Source: Eubacterium sp.
Lineage (GTDB): Bacteria > Bacillota > Clostridia > Lachnospirales > Lachnospiraceae
Length of the DNA: 34,919 nucleotides
Assembly (NCBI GenBank): GCA_017472565.1
Contig: JAFUPY010000084.1
Coordinates: 1-34,919, forward strand
Direction: 5' to 3'
Of the stretch, positions 9,150-17,425 are shown piece after piece. The notes under the pieces are model-generated. The model was not told the origin of the DNA, made no database searches, and saw nothing but the letters and a program-made list of their open reading frames with translations. The position numbers and the translations under genes were made by a program. Position 1 is the first letter of the stretch, and each line of letters begins with the position of its first letter.

Positions 9150-9488
9150 ATGCATTGGAGTGAAAAGTTATATCTGGGTGCAGGTGCCGAAAAGTATTAC
9201 AGAAGAATAAAATGGAAAATAATGCACAATATAGCACAAACAGACATTTTTCTTTTGCTATTGCCGTTAAAATACGAACAGCATCTGCAGCTGGTTCATT
9301 CCACCGAACTGCTTCAGAAGGAATGGCCTGCAGATTCGGTTTGCCTGGTAGGGATTGCATCTGGCAAACAGGAAGGGTTGGATATGATAGCACAGATCAC
9401 TTCAGAAATGTATGAAGAGACCGGAGTGATTGATTACTACGGATTCTTCGGCTTTGAAAATCCCAACATCCATAGAGGTAAAGAATGA
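9150..9488 (+). CDS. Small protein of unknown function
   Basis: 112 residues, preceded by a strong Shine-Dalgarno AAGGAG. I do not recognise a named domain. It starts with a charged stretch (LYLGAGAEKYYRRIKWK), has a hydrophobic strand-like segment (DIFLLLLPLKYE), then VCLVGIASGKQEGLDMIAQ and MYEETGVIDYYGF near the end. The pattern looks like a small soluble alpha/beta protein without a signal peptide. Proteins of similar layout seem to recur in Clostridia, but that is memory rather than a search. Its stop overlaps the ATG of the DUF2953 gene (ATGA), so the two are likely coupled. It is kept as a gene because of its ribosome site, its tight packing and the lack of a competing frame. Confidence 0.7.
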   Translation: MHWSEKLYLGAGAEKYYRRIKWKIMHNIAQTDIFLLLLPLKYEQHLQLVHSTELLQKEWPADSVCLVGIASGKQEGLDMIAQITSEMYEETGVIDYYGFFGFENPNIHRGKE

Positions 9489-10420
9489 GTTTCCTTTTAA
9501 GTCATGTTTCGGGTGTTTTCCTATCCGCAGCAGCGGTTTTAAATGTAATGAAAACAGTGGGACTGGTGGTGCTGATTCTGGTTATCATTATGGCTGCTTT
9601 TGCAGCTTGTGTCATGTTCATACCAGCACGTTATCAGGCTAAAGGTGATATCGAACAGATGGAATTCGATGTCAAATTACACTGGTTTTTAAAAATCATT
9701 ATGTTCCGTGCATCTTACAAAAACAGCATGGCAGATTACGCACTGTACATTTTTGGTATAAGAACGAAGGTTCTTGATAAAGATGTAATGGAGAAGCGTA
9801 AGCGTAAGCGGGAGAAGCGAAAAGCGAAAAAGGCTGCAAGAAAACATAAATCCCGTAAAAAGAAATATCAAAAAGAACACAATAAGTACAAAGAACAGTT
9901 TTTGAAAGAAAATCAGCTAGATGACGAGACCTTGCGGCAGGCGACAGGCACCCGGCGTATGGATACAAGGGACAAGCTTGAAGCAGATGCCACACGGGAG
10001 AGCAGCCAGCAGAAAGCACAGGGCAATGCAAGCGTAACACCGGCAAATGCCATGGCTGTTGTGAAAAAAGTGGTTCATATTTTAAAAACCGTGCAGGAGC
10101 ATCGTCCGGTACAGATGCTGTGGGCAGATATTCAAAAGCTTGCACACCGTGCAAGACCAAGAAAAGTAAAAGCAGATATTGTCTTTGGCTTTGACGATCC
10201 GGCTTTGACAGGACAGGTTCTTGGCACCATTAGCAATCTGTATTTTATTTACCAGTATGACCAGCTCTGTATTAACGGAGATTTTGAAACAGAAGCGTCT
10301 TATATTCGAGGTGATTTTGATATCAAAGGTCATATTCGGGCTGTATTTGCACTGATCTTTGTGATTCGTGTTATAAGGAAAAAGCAGTTCCGGAAATTTA
10401 TGAAAGCATTAAAATTATAG
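9485..10420 (+). CDS. DUF2953 domain membrane protein (YtfI-like)
   Basis: 311 residues, starting on the ATGA overlap with the preceding gene; GAGG lies about six bases upstream. One strong hydrophobic helix (about residues 23-46) is followed by a strand-rich part, then an extremely basic segment (about 101-135, made mostly of Lys and Arg), a variable linker, and a C-terminal part with the DUF2953 pattern: KADIVFGFDDPALTGQVLG near 234, then YDQLCINGDF. B. subtilis YtfI has the same family domain and the same position before ytfJ (gerW), which supports the call. Function unknown; sporulation is a reasonable guess from context only. Confidence 0.82.
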   Translation: MSFLLSHVSGVFLSAAAVLNVMKTVGLVVLILVIIMAAFAACVMFIPARYQAKGDIEQMEFDVKLHWFLKIIMFRASYKNSMADYALYIFGIRTKVLDKDVMEKRKRKREKRKAKKAARKHKSRKKKYQKEHNKYKEQFLKENQLDDETLRQATGTRRMDTRDKLEADATRESSQQKAQGNASVTPANAMAVVKKVVHILKTVQEHRPVQMLWADIQKLAHRARPRKVKADIVFGFDDPALTGQVLGTISNLYFIYQYDQLCINGDFETEASYIRGDFDIKGHIRAVFALIFVIRVIRKKQFRKFMKALKL

Positions 10421-10444
10421 AAGTACATTAAATGGAGGCAAATT

Positions 10445-10873
10445 ATGATAGATAATTCATTTCAGTCAACAGTAACATCTCTTATGCAGGGAGTTGATGG
10501 ATTTCTTTCATCCAAAACGGTTGTAGGAGAGCCAATCAACATTGGAGAGACCATTATTATTCCACTGGTGGATGTTTCTTTTGGTATGGGGGCTGGCTCC
10601 TTTAATGGCGAAAAGAAACGAAACTGCGGCGGCGGTATCGGTGGTAAGATTTCACCATGTGCTGTTTTAGTGATTCAGAATGGAGTGACTAAAATGGTGA
10701 GTGTGAAGGATAATGATCATATTTCCAAACTGTTAGACATGATTCCTGATTATGTGGACAAGTTCTTAAAACAGGTGCAGAAAAAACAGGATCCAGAAGG
10801 CTTTGCAGCAAGAGAAGAAGCGAAAGCAGAAGCCGCAAAGGATATTAAGGAAAAGTTAAATATGGAAGAATAA
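10445..10873 (+). CDS. gerW: Sporulation protein GerW/YtfJ family
   Basis: 142 residues, Shine-Dalgarno GGAGG. Family features are PINIGETIIIPLVDVSFGMGAGS near residue 29 (given here as two pieces: PINIGETIIIPL and VDVSFGMGAGS), a glycine-rich GGGIGGKISP, and VLVIQNGVTKMV, with a charged helical tail ending KLNMEE. B. subtilis YtfJ/GerW is made in the forespore and is needed for germination with some nutrients. I see no forespore-type promoter directly upstream; it appears to be the last gene of the unit starting at 8605. A terminator follows immediately. Confidence 0.88.
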   Translation: MIDNSFQSTVTSLMQGVDGFLSSKTVVGEPINIGETIIIPLVDVSFGMGAGSFNGEKKRNCGGGIGGKISPCAVLVIQNGVTKMVSVKDNDHISKLLDMIPDYVDKFLKQVQKKQDPEGFAAREEAKAEAAKDIKEKLNMEE

Positions 10874-10877
10874 GAAC

Positions 10878-10919
10878 AAAGACTTCTTTCCTTGTTGTAG
10901 GAGAGAAGTCTTTATTTTT
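10878..10919 (+). terminator. Rho-independent terminator after gerW
   Basis: Perfect 10-base inverted repeat AAAGACTTCT (10878-10887) and AGAAGTCTTT (10904-10913) around a 16-base loop, followed by ATTTTTG. It begins four bases after the gerW stop. The A-rich left arm means it may also work in the opposite direction. Confidence 0.88.
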
Positions 10920-10939
10920 GAAAGAAGCAGTTGTGAACG

Positions 10940-10967
10940 AAAAAAGAGCTGTCATAACTGACAGCTC
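10940..10967 (-). terminator. Rho-independent terminator of rpmB
   Basis: GAGCTGTC (10946-10953) and GACAGCTC (10960-10967) form an 8-base stem with a 6-base loop. Read on the minus strand it is followed by six T residues (complement of 10940-10945). It lies 15 bases after the rpmB stop and faces the gerW terminator. Confidence 0.92.
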
Positions 10968-10982
10968 AAAATTTTGCATTAC

Positions 10983-11168
10983 TTATGCTCTTTCTACTTT
11001 ATTGGATCTCAGACAAGAAGTACAAACGTATAAAGATTTATGTGTACCATTAACATTACATTTAACTTTCTTGATGTTAGCTTTCCACATTCTATTTGAT
11101 CTTCTATGAGAATGGCTCACGTTGCAACCAAAATGAGCACCTTTTCCACAAATACTACATACTGCCAT
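10983..11168 (-). CDS. rpmB: 50S ribosomal protein L28
   Basis: 61 residues. I chose the start at 11168 (MAVCSICGKG) because it has a strong Shine-Dalgarno AAGGAGG and matches the usual L28 start; the longer frame from 11201 is just leader DNA. It carries HFGCNVSHSHRRSNRMWKAN, the L28 core, and is the zinc-binding version with CSIC near the start and CTSC near the end. It is a monocistronic minus-strand gene set between two + strand units, with its own promoter (11228-11256) and terminator (10940-10967). In B. subtilis rpmB also sits beside the Asp23-like gene yloU. Confidence 0.97.
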   Translation of the reverse strand: MAVCSICGKGAHFGCNVSHSHRRSNRMWKANIKKVKCNVNGTHKSLYVCTSCLRSNKVERA

Positions 11169-11227
11169 AATTGCACCTCCTTGCGCTATCTTAAGTCTCA
11201 ATCGTATATAGACTCACAACATGAATT

Positions 11228-11256
11228 ATAATAACAGATACATTTACATAATGCAA
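11228..11256 (-). promoter_or_regulatory. Sigma-A type promoter for rpmB
   Basis: On the minus strand, TTGCAT (complement of 11251-11256), a 17-base spacer, then TATTAT (complement of 11228-11233). The start would lie about 50 bases before the rpmB ATG, in the divergent gap shared with the Asp23 gene. Confidence 0.7.
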
Positions 11257-11295
11257 GAATTATTTTAAAAAAATAAAATTATTTTAAATTAGATA

Positions 11296-11324
11296 TTTCC
11301 ATTTTGAGGGAAAGTGGTTATAAT
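11296..11324 (+). promoter_or_regulatory. Sigma-A type promoter for the Asp23-fakA-recG unit
   Basis: A perfect TATAAT at 11319-11324 with a weaker upstream box TTTCCA at 11296-11301 and a 17-base spacer. The surrounding DNA is very A+T rich. The transcript would begin about 40 bases before the Asp23-like gene. Confidence 0.65.
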
Positions 11325-11371
11325 AGAATAGACATTTTGCGTAATGACATCATAATGATTGGAGGAATATG

Positions 11372-11728
11372 ATGAAAGGATATATGAATAACGCACTTGG
11401 CGTAGTAAGTATTGAGCCGGATGTAGTGGCTACCTATGCAGGATCCGTAGCAGTGGAGTGCTTCGGTATTGTTGGTATGGCTGCTGTTAATGTGAAGGAT
11501 GGTCTGGTTAAGCTTTTAAAGAGAGATTATCTTCACCATGGCATTTCTGTAACAATTTCTGATAACAAGATCACATTGGATTTCCATGTGATTATTTCCT
11601 ATGGTGTTAATATTGAAACAGTAGCAGATAATCTGATCAACACTGTAAAATATAAAGTAGAATCTTTTACTGGTATGCAGATTGAGAAAATAAATATTTT
11701 TGTTGAAGGTGTAAGAGTCATTGACTAA
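11372..11728 (+). CDS. Asp23/Gls24 family envelope stress response protein
   Basis: 118 residues. Two adjacent ATGs exist; I prefer the second (11372) because the GGAGG at 11361-11365 is then six bases away instead of three. The protein begins MKGYMNNALGVVSIEPDVVA, the usual start of the family, and continues with the Asp23 fold (GIVGMAAVNVKDG, GISVTISDNKITLDFHVIISYG) and a final strand KINIFVEGVRVID. It corresponds to B. subtilis YloU, which also precedes the FakA-like YloV. Members coat the membrane in staphylococci, but this branch has no defined function. fakA follows after 27 bases. Confidence 0.92.
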   Translation: MKGYMNNALGVVSIEPDVVATYAGSVAVECFGIVGMAAVNVKDGLVKLLKRDYLHHGISVTISDNKITLDFHVIISYGVNIETVADNLINTVKYKVESFTGMQIEKINIFVEGVRVID

Positions 11729-11755
11729 TGGCTGTACCGCAGGAGGAGAAGAAAA

Positions 11756-13450
11756 GTGGATAGAACGACATTAGATGCTGCACTTTTAGCCAAGATGTTT
11801 CTGGCTGGTGCAAAGAATCTTGATGCGAAAAAAGAATGGATCAATGAATTAAACGTTTTCCCTGTTCCAGATGGTGATACAGGTACAAATATGTGCATGA
11901 CAATTATGTCTGCGGCAAAGGAAGTAAGTGCATTGGAGAATCCTACCATGGAATCTCTGGCAAAGGCGATTTCCAGTGGATCGCTGCGTGGCGCAAGAGG
12001 TAACTCTGGTGTTATCTTATCCCAGTTGTTCCGTGGCTTTACCAAGGTAATTGCTACCGAGCAGAAGATTGACAAGTACGTACTGATGAATGCTATTGAA
12101 AAAGCAGTGGAAACTGCATACAAGGCTGTTATGAAGCCAAAGGAAGGTACCATTCTTACTGTTGCAAGAGGTGCAGCAGACAAAGCAGTGGATCTCGCTT
12201 TTAATGATAAGTATGACCTGGCAGCATACATGAAAGCAATTATCAAAGAGGCAGAACGTGTGTTAGCAAAGACACCAGATATGCTTCCGGTATTAAAAGA
12301 AGCAGGCGTTGTTGACTCTGGCGGACAGGGACTTGTTGAAGTGCTTAAGGGTGCATATGATGCGTTCCTTGGCAAGGAAATTGATTACAGTGCATTTGAA
12401 GCGCCATCCGCTCCATCTGGTATTGTAAAGATTTCTGCAGAAACAGAAGAAGAGATCAAGTTCGGTTACTGTACAGAGTTCCTTATTGTATTAAATAAGG
12501 AATTTACCGATGACGATGAATATGAGTTCAAAGCATACTTAGAAGGTATTGGTGATTCTATCGTATGTGTTGCGGACGATGACATTGTAAAGATTCACGT
12601 ACATACCAATGATCCGGGTCTTGCCCTTCAGAAAGCCCTTACCTTTGGTTCTCTGAGCAAGATTAAGATTGATAATATGCGTGAAGAACATCAGGAAAAA
12701 CTGATTAAAGATGCTGAAAAACTGGCTGCAGAGCAGAAAGCATCAGATGAAGCGAAGAAATCTGAAAAACCTGTCTTTACAGAACCAGCCAAAGAAATGG
12801 GCTTTATCTCTGTTTCTATTGGTGATGGTTTGAGTGAAGCATTCAAAGGTCTTGGTGTTGATTATATTATTGAAGGCGGTCAGACAATGAATCCAAGTAC
12901 AGAGGATATGCTGAATGCCATCGATCGTGTAAACGCAAAAAATATTTTCATTTTACCAAACAATAAAAATATTATTCTTGCTGCTAACCAGGCGGCATCC
13001 TTAGTAGAAGATAAGAACATTATCGTTGTTCCTACTAAGACAGTGCCACAGGGTATTTCAGCAATGATCAACTTTATGCCTGACTTATCTCCAGAAGATA
13101 ACCTTGCAAATATGGAAGAAATGATTGCGATGGTGAAAACTGGTCAGGTGACATATGCGGTTCGTGATACATCCTTAGACGGAAAAGAAATTCATGAAGG
13201 CGATTACATGGGTATCGGCGATTCTTCCATCCTGTCTGTAGGTACTGATATGGTAGAAGTATTAAAGGATATGTTGGCGCAGTTAGTAGATGACGAATCC
13301 TCTTTTATCAGTATTTTCTACGGCGAAGATGTTTCCGAAGAAGATGCCAACGAATTTGGTGCATATGTAGAAGAAGCATACCCGGCCTGTGATGTTGATC
13401 TTACCTTTGGTGGACAGCCAATTTACTATTATGTACTTTCTGTGGAATAA
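11756..13450 (+). CDS. fakA: FakA/YloV family fatty acid kinase (DhaL domain protein)
   Basis: 564 residues, starting at GTG with GGAGGAG upstream. The N-terminal DhaL domain binds ATP and carries NVFPVPDGDTGTNM near residue 32, whose Asp residues hold magnesium, and GSLRGARGNSGVILSQ near 74. The middle and C-terminal parts match the FakA family: EEIKFGYCTEFLIV, VKIHVHTNDPG and ISVSIGDGLSEAFKGLGVDYIIEGGQTMNPS (quoted as ISVSIGDGL, then EGGQTMNPS). FakA phosphorylates fatty acids presented by a DegV-type FakB protein, letting the cell use external fatty acids. No FakB is seen nearby. The order Asp23-like, fakA, recG is shared with other Firmicutes. Confidence 0.9.
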   Translation: MDRTTLDAALLAKMFLAGAKNLDAKKEWINELNVFPVPDGDTGTNMCMTIMSAAKEVSALENPTMESLAKAISSGSLRGARGNSGVILSQLFRGFTKVIATEQKIDKYVLMNAIEKAVETAYKAVMKPKEGTILTVARGAADKAVDLAFNDKYDLAAYMKAIIKEAERVLAKTPDMLPVLKEAGVVDSGGQGLVEVLKGAYDAFLGKEIDYSAFEAPSAPSGIVKISAETEEEIKFGYCTEFLIVLNKEFTDDDEYEFKAYLEGIGDSIVCVADDDIVKIHVHTNDPGLALQKALTFGSLSKIKIDNMREEHQEKLIKDAEKLAAEQKASDEAKKSEKPVFTEPAKEMGFISVSIGDGLSEAFKGLGVDYIIEGGQTMNPSTEDMLNAIDRVNAKNIFILPNNKNIILAANQAASLVEDKNIIVVPTKTVPQGISAMINFMPDLSPEDNLANMEEMIAMVKTGQVTYAVRDTSLDGKEIHEGDYMGIGDSSILSVGTDMVEVLKDMLAQLVDDESSFISIFYGEDVSEEDANEFGAYVEEAYPACDVDLTFGGQPIYYYVLSVE

Positions 13451-13462
13451 TAGGAGAAATAT

Positions 13463-15523
13463 ATGACGCTAGATTCCCCTATCCGTCAGGTAAAAGGAAT
13501 CGGTGCAAAAACTGAAGAGTTATTTTTTAAAACAGGAGTATACACAGTGCGTGATATACTCCTGTATTTTCCTAGAGATTATGAAAAATACCCTGATGTT
13601 GTAGACGCCGATGAAGTAATTCCTGACCGAAAAAATGCGGTTGTTGTAAAAGTAAATAAAAAGCCATCTCTGGTGCCAAATTCCAGAATTCAGCTTGTTA
13701 CCATGGATATCCCTGGAAAGACACAGAAAGTCCGTGTCAACTGGTTTCGCAGTCCTTATGTGCGAAGTATGTTAGAACCAGGAAAAACCTACATTTTATA
13801 TGGGTTGGTGAAGCGAAAAAACGGTGCGTTATTATTGGAACAGCCAGATATTTTTCTCCCTGAAAAGTATCTTGCGGTCAGCAAGACCTTACAGCCAAAG
13901 TATTCTCTGACAGCAGGCCTTTCCAATAATCAGGTGTCAAAAACGATTCGAGCCTGTCTGGATGAGATTCATCTGGAAATGGAGTATCTGCCAGAGGATG
14001 TAAGAATTCGCAATCAGCTTTGTGAATACAACTTTGCTCTGGAAAACATTCATTTTCCGCAGAATGAAGAAAGCTGTATTATTGCTAGAAATCGATTTGT
14101 TTTTGATGAATTTTTGTTCTTTATTTTGGCAATGCGGATGGGCAAGGATTCTGCAGAACAGATTGTGACCCAATATACCTGGGAAGATGATGGATTTACA
14201 GCAGAAATCATTGGAAAGCTTCCCTATCAGTTGACGGAAGCGCAGCTTAGAACCCATTGTGATATTCAGTCAGATATCCAGTCCGGGTATGCGATGCAGC
14301 GTCTGGTGCAGGGGGATGTTGGTTCCGGTAAAACCATTGTTGCGTTCCTTTCCATGCTGGATTGTGCCCATCACGGCTATCAGTCTGCCATTATGGCGCC
14401 AACAGACGTCTTGGCAAGACAGCATTATGAGAAGTTAACGGCATTATGTGAAGATTTGGGACTGGATTTTCCAGTCGTATTGCTGACCGGTTCCCTGACT
14501 GCAAGGCAGAAGCGTGAGGCATATGAAAAGTTACAGATGTATCCCAATGCATTGATCGTAGGAACCCATGCACTGATTCAGGAAAAGCCAGAATACAATC
14601 GACTTGCTCTGGTTATTACCGACGAGCAGCATCGCTTTGGGGTAAAGCAGCGTGAGACATTCTCGAAAAAAGGAGAATATCCGCACATTTTGGTCATGAG
14701 TGCCACACCGATTCCAAGAACACTGGCGATTATTTTATATGGTGATCTGGATATCTCTGTGATTGATCAGGTTCCGGCTCAGCGATTGCCGATTAAGAAC
14801 TGTGTGATTGATACCGGCTATCGTCCAAATGCCTATCGGTTTATTGAAAAAGAGATTGCAAAGGGCAGACAGGCCTATATCATTTGCCCATTTGTAGAAG
14901 CCTCCGAGACTATGGAAGGAGAAAATGTTATTGAATACGCAAAACAGATGCAGGAACATTTTCGAGGCATCTGTAAGGTTGGACTTCTTCATGGAAAAAT
15001 GAAACCGGAAGAGAAGAATCAGATTATGGAAGCCTATCTCAAAAATGAGATTCAGATTTTGGTCTCAACCACTGTGGTAGAAGTGGGTGTGGATGTTCCA
15101 AATGCTTCTGTCATGATGATAGAAAATGCGGAACGATTTGGTCTTGCCCAGCTTCATCAGCTTCGCGGTCGTGTTGGCCGTGGTTCGGAACAGTCCTACT
15201 GTATTATGATCGATGGTTCGGGAAATCAGAAAGAAAATAAGCGATTGACCATCTTGAATAAAACAAATGATGGTTTCCAAATCGCCAGTCAGGATCTGAA
15301 ACTCCGTGGCCCGGGAGACTTTTTTGGTATCCGACAGAGTGGAGAGTTTTCCTTTAAAATGGCTGATATTTTTCAGGATTCGGATCTGTTAAAAGCGGCT
15401 GCCTATGAGGCAGGACTGTTGATCAATGAAAAAGAAGCGTTGTTACGAGAAAAGCAGTATGAGAAGCTGCGGAAACGATTGGAACTGTATCAGAAAGATT
15501 TTAATGAGCATATTAATCTATAA
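13463..15523 (+). CDS. recG: ATP-dependent DNA helicase RecG
   Basis: 686 residues, normal length. RecG unwinds branched DNA and reverses stalled forks. The N-terminal wedge domain starts LDSPIRQVKGIGAKTEELF; the helicase core has GDVGSGKTIVA (Walker A, near residue 285), a MAPTDVLARQHYEKL motif, DEQHRFGVKQR (motif II, near 386), SATPIPRTLA, STTVVEVGVDVPNA and QLRGRVGRG, and the C-terminal segment LRGPGDFFGIRQSG is RecG-specific. It lies 12 bases after fakA with AGGAGAAA upstream and ends the unit. Confidence 0.97.
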   Translation: MTLDSPIRQVKGIGAKTEELFFKTGVYTVRDILLYFPRDYEKYPDVVDADEVIPDRKNAVVVKVNKKPSLVPNSRIQLVTMDIPGKTQKVRVNWFRSPYVRSMLEPGKTYILYGLVKRKNGALLLEQPDIFLPEKYLAVSKTLQPKYSLTAGLSNNQVSKTIRACLDEIHLEMEYLPEDVRIRNQLCEYNFALENIHFPQNEESCIIARNRFVFDEFLFFILAMRMGKDSAEQIVTQYTWEDDGFTAEIIGKLPYQLTEAQLRTHCDIQSDIQSGYAMQRLVQGDVGSGKTIVAFLSMLDCAHHGYQSAIMAPTDVLARQHYEKLTALCEDLGLDFPVVLLTGSLTARQKREAYEKLQMYPNALIVGTHALIQEKPEYNRLALVITDEQHRFGVKQRETFSKKGEYPHILVMSATPIPRTLAIILYGDLDISVIDQVPAQRLPIKNCVIDTGYRPNAYRFIEKEIAKGRQAYIICPFVEASETMEGENVIEYAKQMQEHFRGICKVGLLHGKMKPEEKNQIMEAYLKNEIQILVSTTVVEVGVDVPNASVMMIENAERFGLAQLHQLRGRVGRGSEQSYCIMIDGSGNQKENKRLTILNKTNDGFQIASQDLKLRGPGDFFGIRQSGEFSFKMADIFQDSDLLKAAAYEAGLLINEKEALLREKQYEKLRKRLELYQKDFNEHINL

Positions 15524-15530
15524 ATAATTG

Positions 15531-15557
15531 GAGCCTCGCATGAAAAATACGAGGCTC
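15531..15557. terminator. Hairpin terminator shared by recG and rqcH
   Basis: Perfect 8-base stem GAGCCTCG (15531-15538) and CGAGGCTC (15550-15557) with an 11-base loop, centred between two convergent genes 39 bases apart. T tracts are modest on both sides (CTTAGTTTA forward; CAATTATTTATAG in reverse), so it may be a weak two-way terminator. Confidence 0.7.
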
Positions 15558-15562
15558 TTAGT

Positions 15563-17302
15563 TTACTCTGAAATTAATATTACATTTTCAATGGAAGGGG
15601 CTATGTTTAAGGAATAATTGGTGTAATACACCACGAATCCGGGTTTGCTTCCATTTGGCTTTTTGATATGTTTTTTCTGGATATAGTCGATTTCCACCTT
15701 ATCGTGACCACGGCCTTTGGAGTAGTAGGCGGCCAAAGCAGCGGCATCGTCAAAGACATGATCTGGAATATCGCCTGTTTTGGTACGAACAATAACATGA
15801 GAACCAGGCATATGTTTTGCATGGAACCACCAGTCATTGCCTTCTGCAAATTTGAAGGTCAGTTCGTCGTTCTGGAAGTTGTTTTTGCCAACGTAGATTT
15901 CATACCCATCTTTTGTCTGGTAATGGTATGGTTTGCTCTTGACGGTGGATTTTTTAGAGCCGGATTTACGTTTGATATAGCCAGATTCCACCAGTTCTTC
16001 CTTTATCATTGCCAGGTCGGCTTCGCTGGTTGCGATGTCCATGGCAGTCAGAATGGAATCCAGGTGGTCAATATCGCTTTTGGTTTCTACGATTAATTCA
16101 TTCAACGCTTCATAGGTACGTTTCAACTTCCCATACTTGTCAAAATATTTCTGTGCATTTTCCTGTGGTGTCAGATCTGTATCCAGAGGAATCTTTACCG
16201 GCTGGTTGTCATAATAATTGATGCATTCCAAAAACCTGGCATCCGGATCCAGGTTGTAGCCATAGGTCTGTAGCAATTCCCCGTAAATGCGATATTTATC
16301 ACGTTTGTTTGTATCATCCAACTGCTTTAACTGCAGCTGGTATTTTTTATGATTACGCTCAAAGGCAGTGGTTACGATTCGCCGCAGGTCAGAGGACTTT
16401 TGACGGATGCGTGTATAAACGCTTTTTTCTGCATAGTAGCATTCTAATACAGTGGAAATGGTGTTGTAAGGAACCAGTTCACAGTCTGAATAGGATGCCA
16501 ATGCTACCGAAGAGAACTCTACAGGTTCGTTCCCTTTTTTGATGATGCAAGGCTGATATTCTCCAGTAGAAACGGTTCCAAGGATAGAGCAGAAGTGGAT
16601 ATACAACTTTTCCAGATCTGATCTGGTACAAGCCGCAGATGGTGCATCACCATCCAATCCGGCCCGGTAGCAACATTCGTTGGCAATCAGGGGACTAATG
16701 CCCGTAAAGGATGCATAAATTGCTTTGGAAAGATTCATCGGTTTCTCTAAAATCATCTGCACAAACACATCTTCACTGCAGGAGAGCGGATCCGCCTTCT
16801 GCATCGTCTCTGGAATAAAGTAAGTACGACCAGGCAAAACCTCACGAACAGAGCTGACCTGAGCAGAAATATGTTTAATACTGTCAATGATCATATCCTT
16901 ATCATCACAGAAAATGATATTACTGTGCTTGCCCATCAGCTCCACGATCAGCTTCTTGGTGCGAAGGTCACCAAGGTCATCCAGATGCTCAATATGAAAC
17001 ACAATAATGCGTTCCAGTCCTGGCTGCGTAATGTCCACAATACGTCCGTTGGCAATATGCTTTCTGAGAAGCATGCAAAAATTAGGAGCCGTCATCGGAC
17101 TCTGCTTATTTTTCTCCGTCAAATACATCAGCGGAAGAGAAGCACTGGCAGAAATCGACAGCCTTATCTGCCCAAAACTGCCCTTAAACGTAAAAAGCAG
17201 CTCATCCGTTTCCGGCTGGGCAATCTTACTGATACGACATCCCTTAATTGTCTGATTTAAGTCGTTTATTAAATTCGCAATAACTAATCCATCTAAAGCC
17301 AT
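15563..17302 (-). CDS. rqcH: Ribosome quality control protein RqcH (NFACT, FbpA-like)
   Basis: 579 residues, normal for the family. RqcH binds stalled 50S subunits carrying peptidyl-tRNA and recruits tRNA-Ala to add C-terminal alanine tails that mark the peptide for degradation. The NFACT-N domain begins MALDGLVIANLINDLNQTI; a helix-hairpin-helix part and a coiled coil (about 300-430) follow; the NFACT-R domain (about 460-575) has YEIYVGKNNFQNDELTF and WWFHAKHMPGSHVIVR. The functional DR pair known at B. subtilis positions 97-98 reads ER here (E97, R98). Older annotations call the family fibronectin-binding protein. It is a single minus-strand gene with a structured leader. Confidence 0.93.
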   Translation of the reverse strand: MALDGLVIANLINDLNQTIKGCRISKIAQPETDELLFTFKGSFGQIRLSISASASLPLMYLTEKNKQSPMTAPNFCMLLRKHIANGRIVDITQPGLERIIVFHIEHLDDLGDLRTKKLIVELMGKHSNIIFCDDKDMIIDSIKHISAQVSSVREVLPGRTYFIPETMQKADPLSCSEDVFVQMILEKPMNLSKAIYASFTGISPLIANECCYRAGLDGDAPSAACTRSDLEKLYIHFCSILGTVSTGEYQPCIIKKGNEPVEFSSVALASYSDCELVPYNTISTVLECYYAEKSVYTRIRQKSSDLRRIVTTAFERNHKKYQLQLKQLDDTNKRDKYRIYGELLQTYGYNLDPDARFLECINYYDNQPVKIPLDTDLTPQENAQKYFDKYGKLKRTYEALNELIVETKSDIDHLDSILTAMDIATSEADLAMIKEELVESGYIKRKSGSKKSTVKSKPYHYQTKDGYEIYVGKNNFQNDELTFKFAEGNDWWFHAKHMPGSHVIVRTKTGDIPDHVFDDAAALAAYYSKGRGHDKVEIDYIQKKHIKKPNGSKPGFVVYYTNYSLNIAPSIENVILISE

Positions 17303-17331
17303 AATAACCTCTTATAAATGCTATCCCCGAA

Positions 17332-17394
17332 GTAAGAAGAAAAATTGCCTCGCGCAAACCGTCTTAAGGTTTGTAAGAGCCAATTTTTTCTTAC
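17332..17394 (-). promoter_or_regulatory. Long imperfect hairpin in the rqcH leader, terminator-like
   Basis: Nested inverted repeats: GTAAGA (17332-17337) with TCTTAC (17389-17394); AAAAATTG (17340-17347) with CAATTTTT (17381-17388); and an inner CAAACC (17355-17360) with GGTTTG (17368-17373). Read on the minus strand, the inner stem is followed by CGCGAGGC and then AATTTTTCTTC. It lies 30 bases before the rqcH ATG, so it could act as an attenuator or translation-control element. It resembles no riboswitch class I know. Confidence 0.5.
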
Positions 17395-17425
17395 GCAGGA
17401 CCAATACCTAACCTATAACTACCTT

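Noticed and set aside
10918..11109. A 63-codon + strand frame over rpmB
   Set aside because: It is antisense to the clear L28 gene and includes the rpmB terminator.
11725..12375. A 216-codon minus strand frame opposite fakA
   Set aside because: It is antisense to a well-supported gene, rich in Ser and Ala as expected from a shadow frame, has no recognisable domain and no promoter.
17332..17394. A small mobile element (MITE) in the rqcH leader
   Set aside because: No target duplication is visible and I found no second copy in the window; a leader structure explains it as well.
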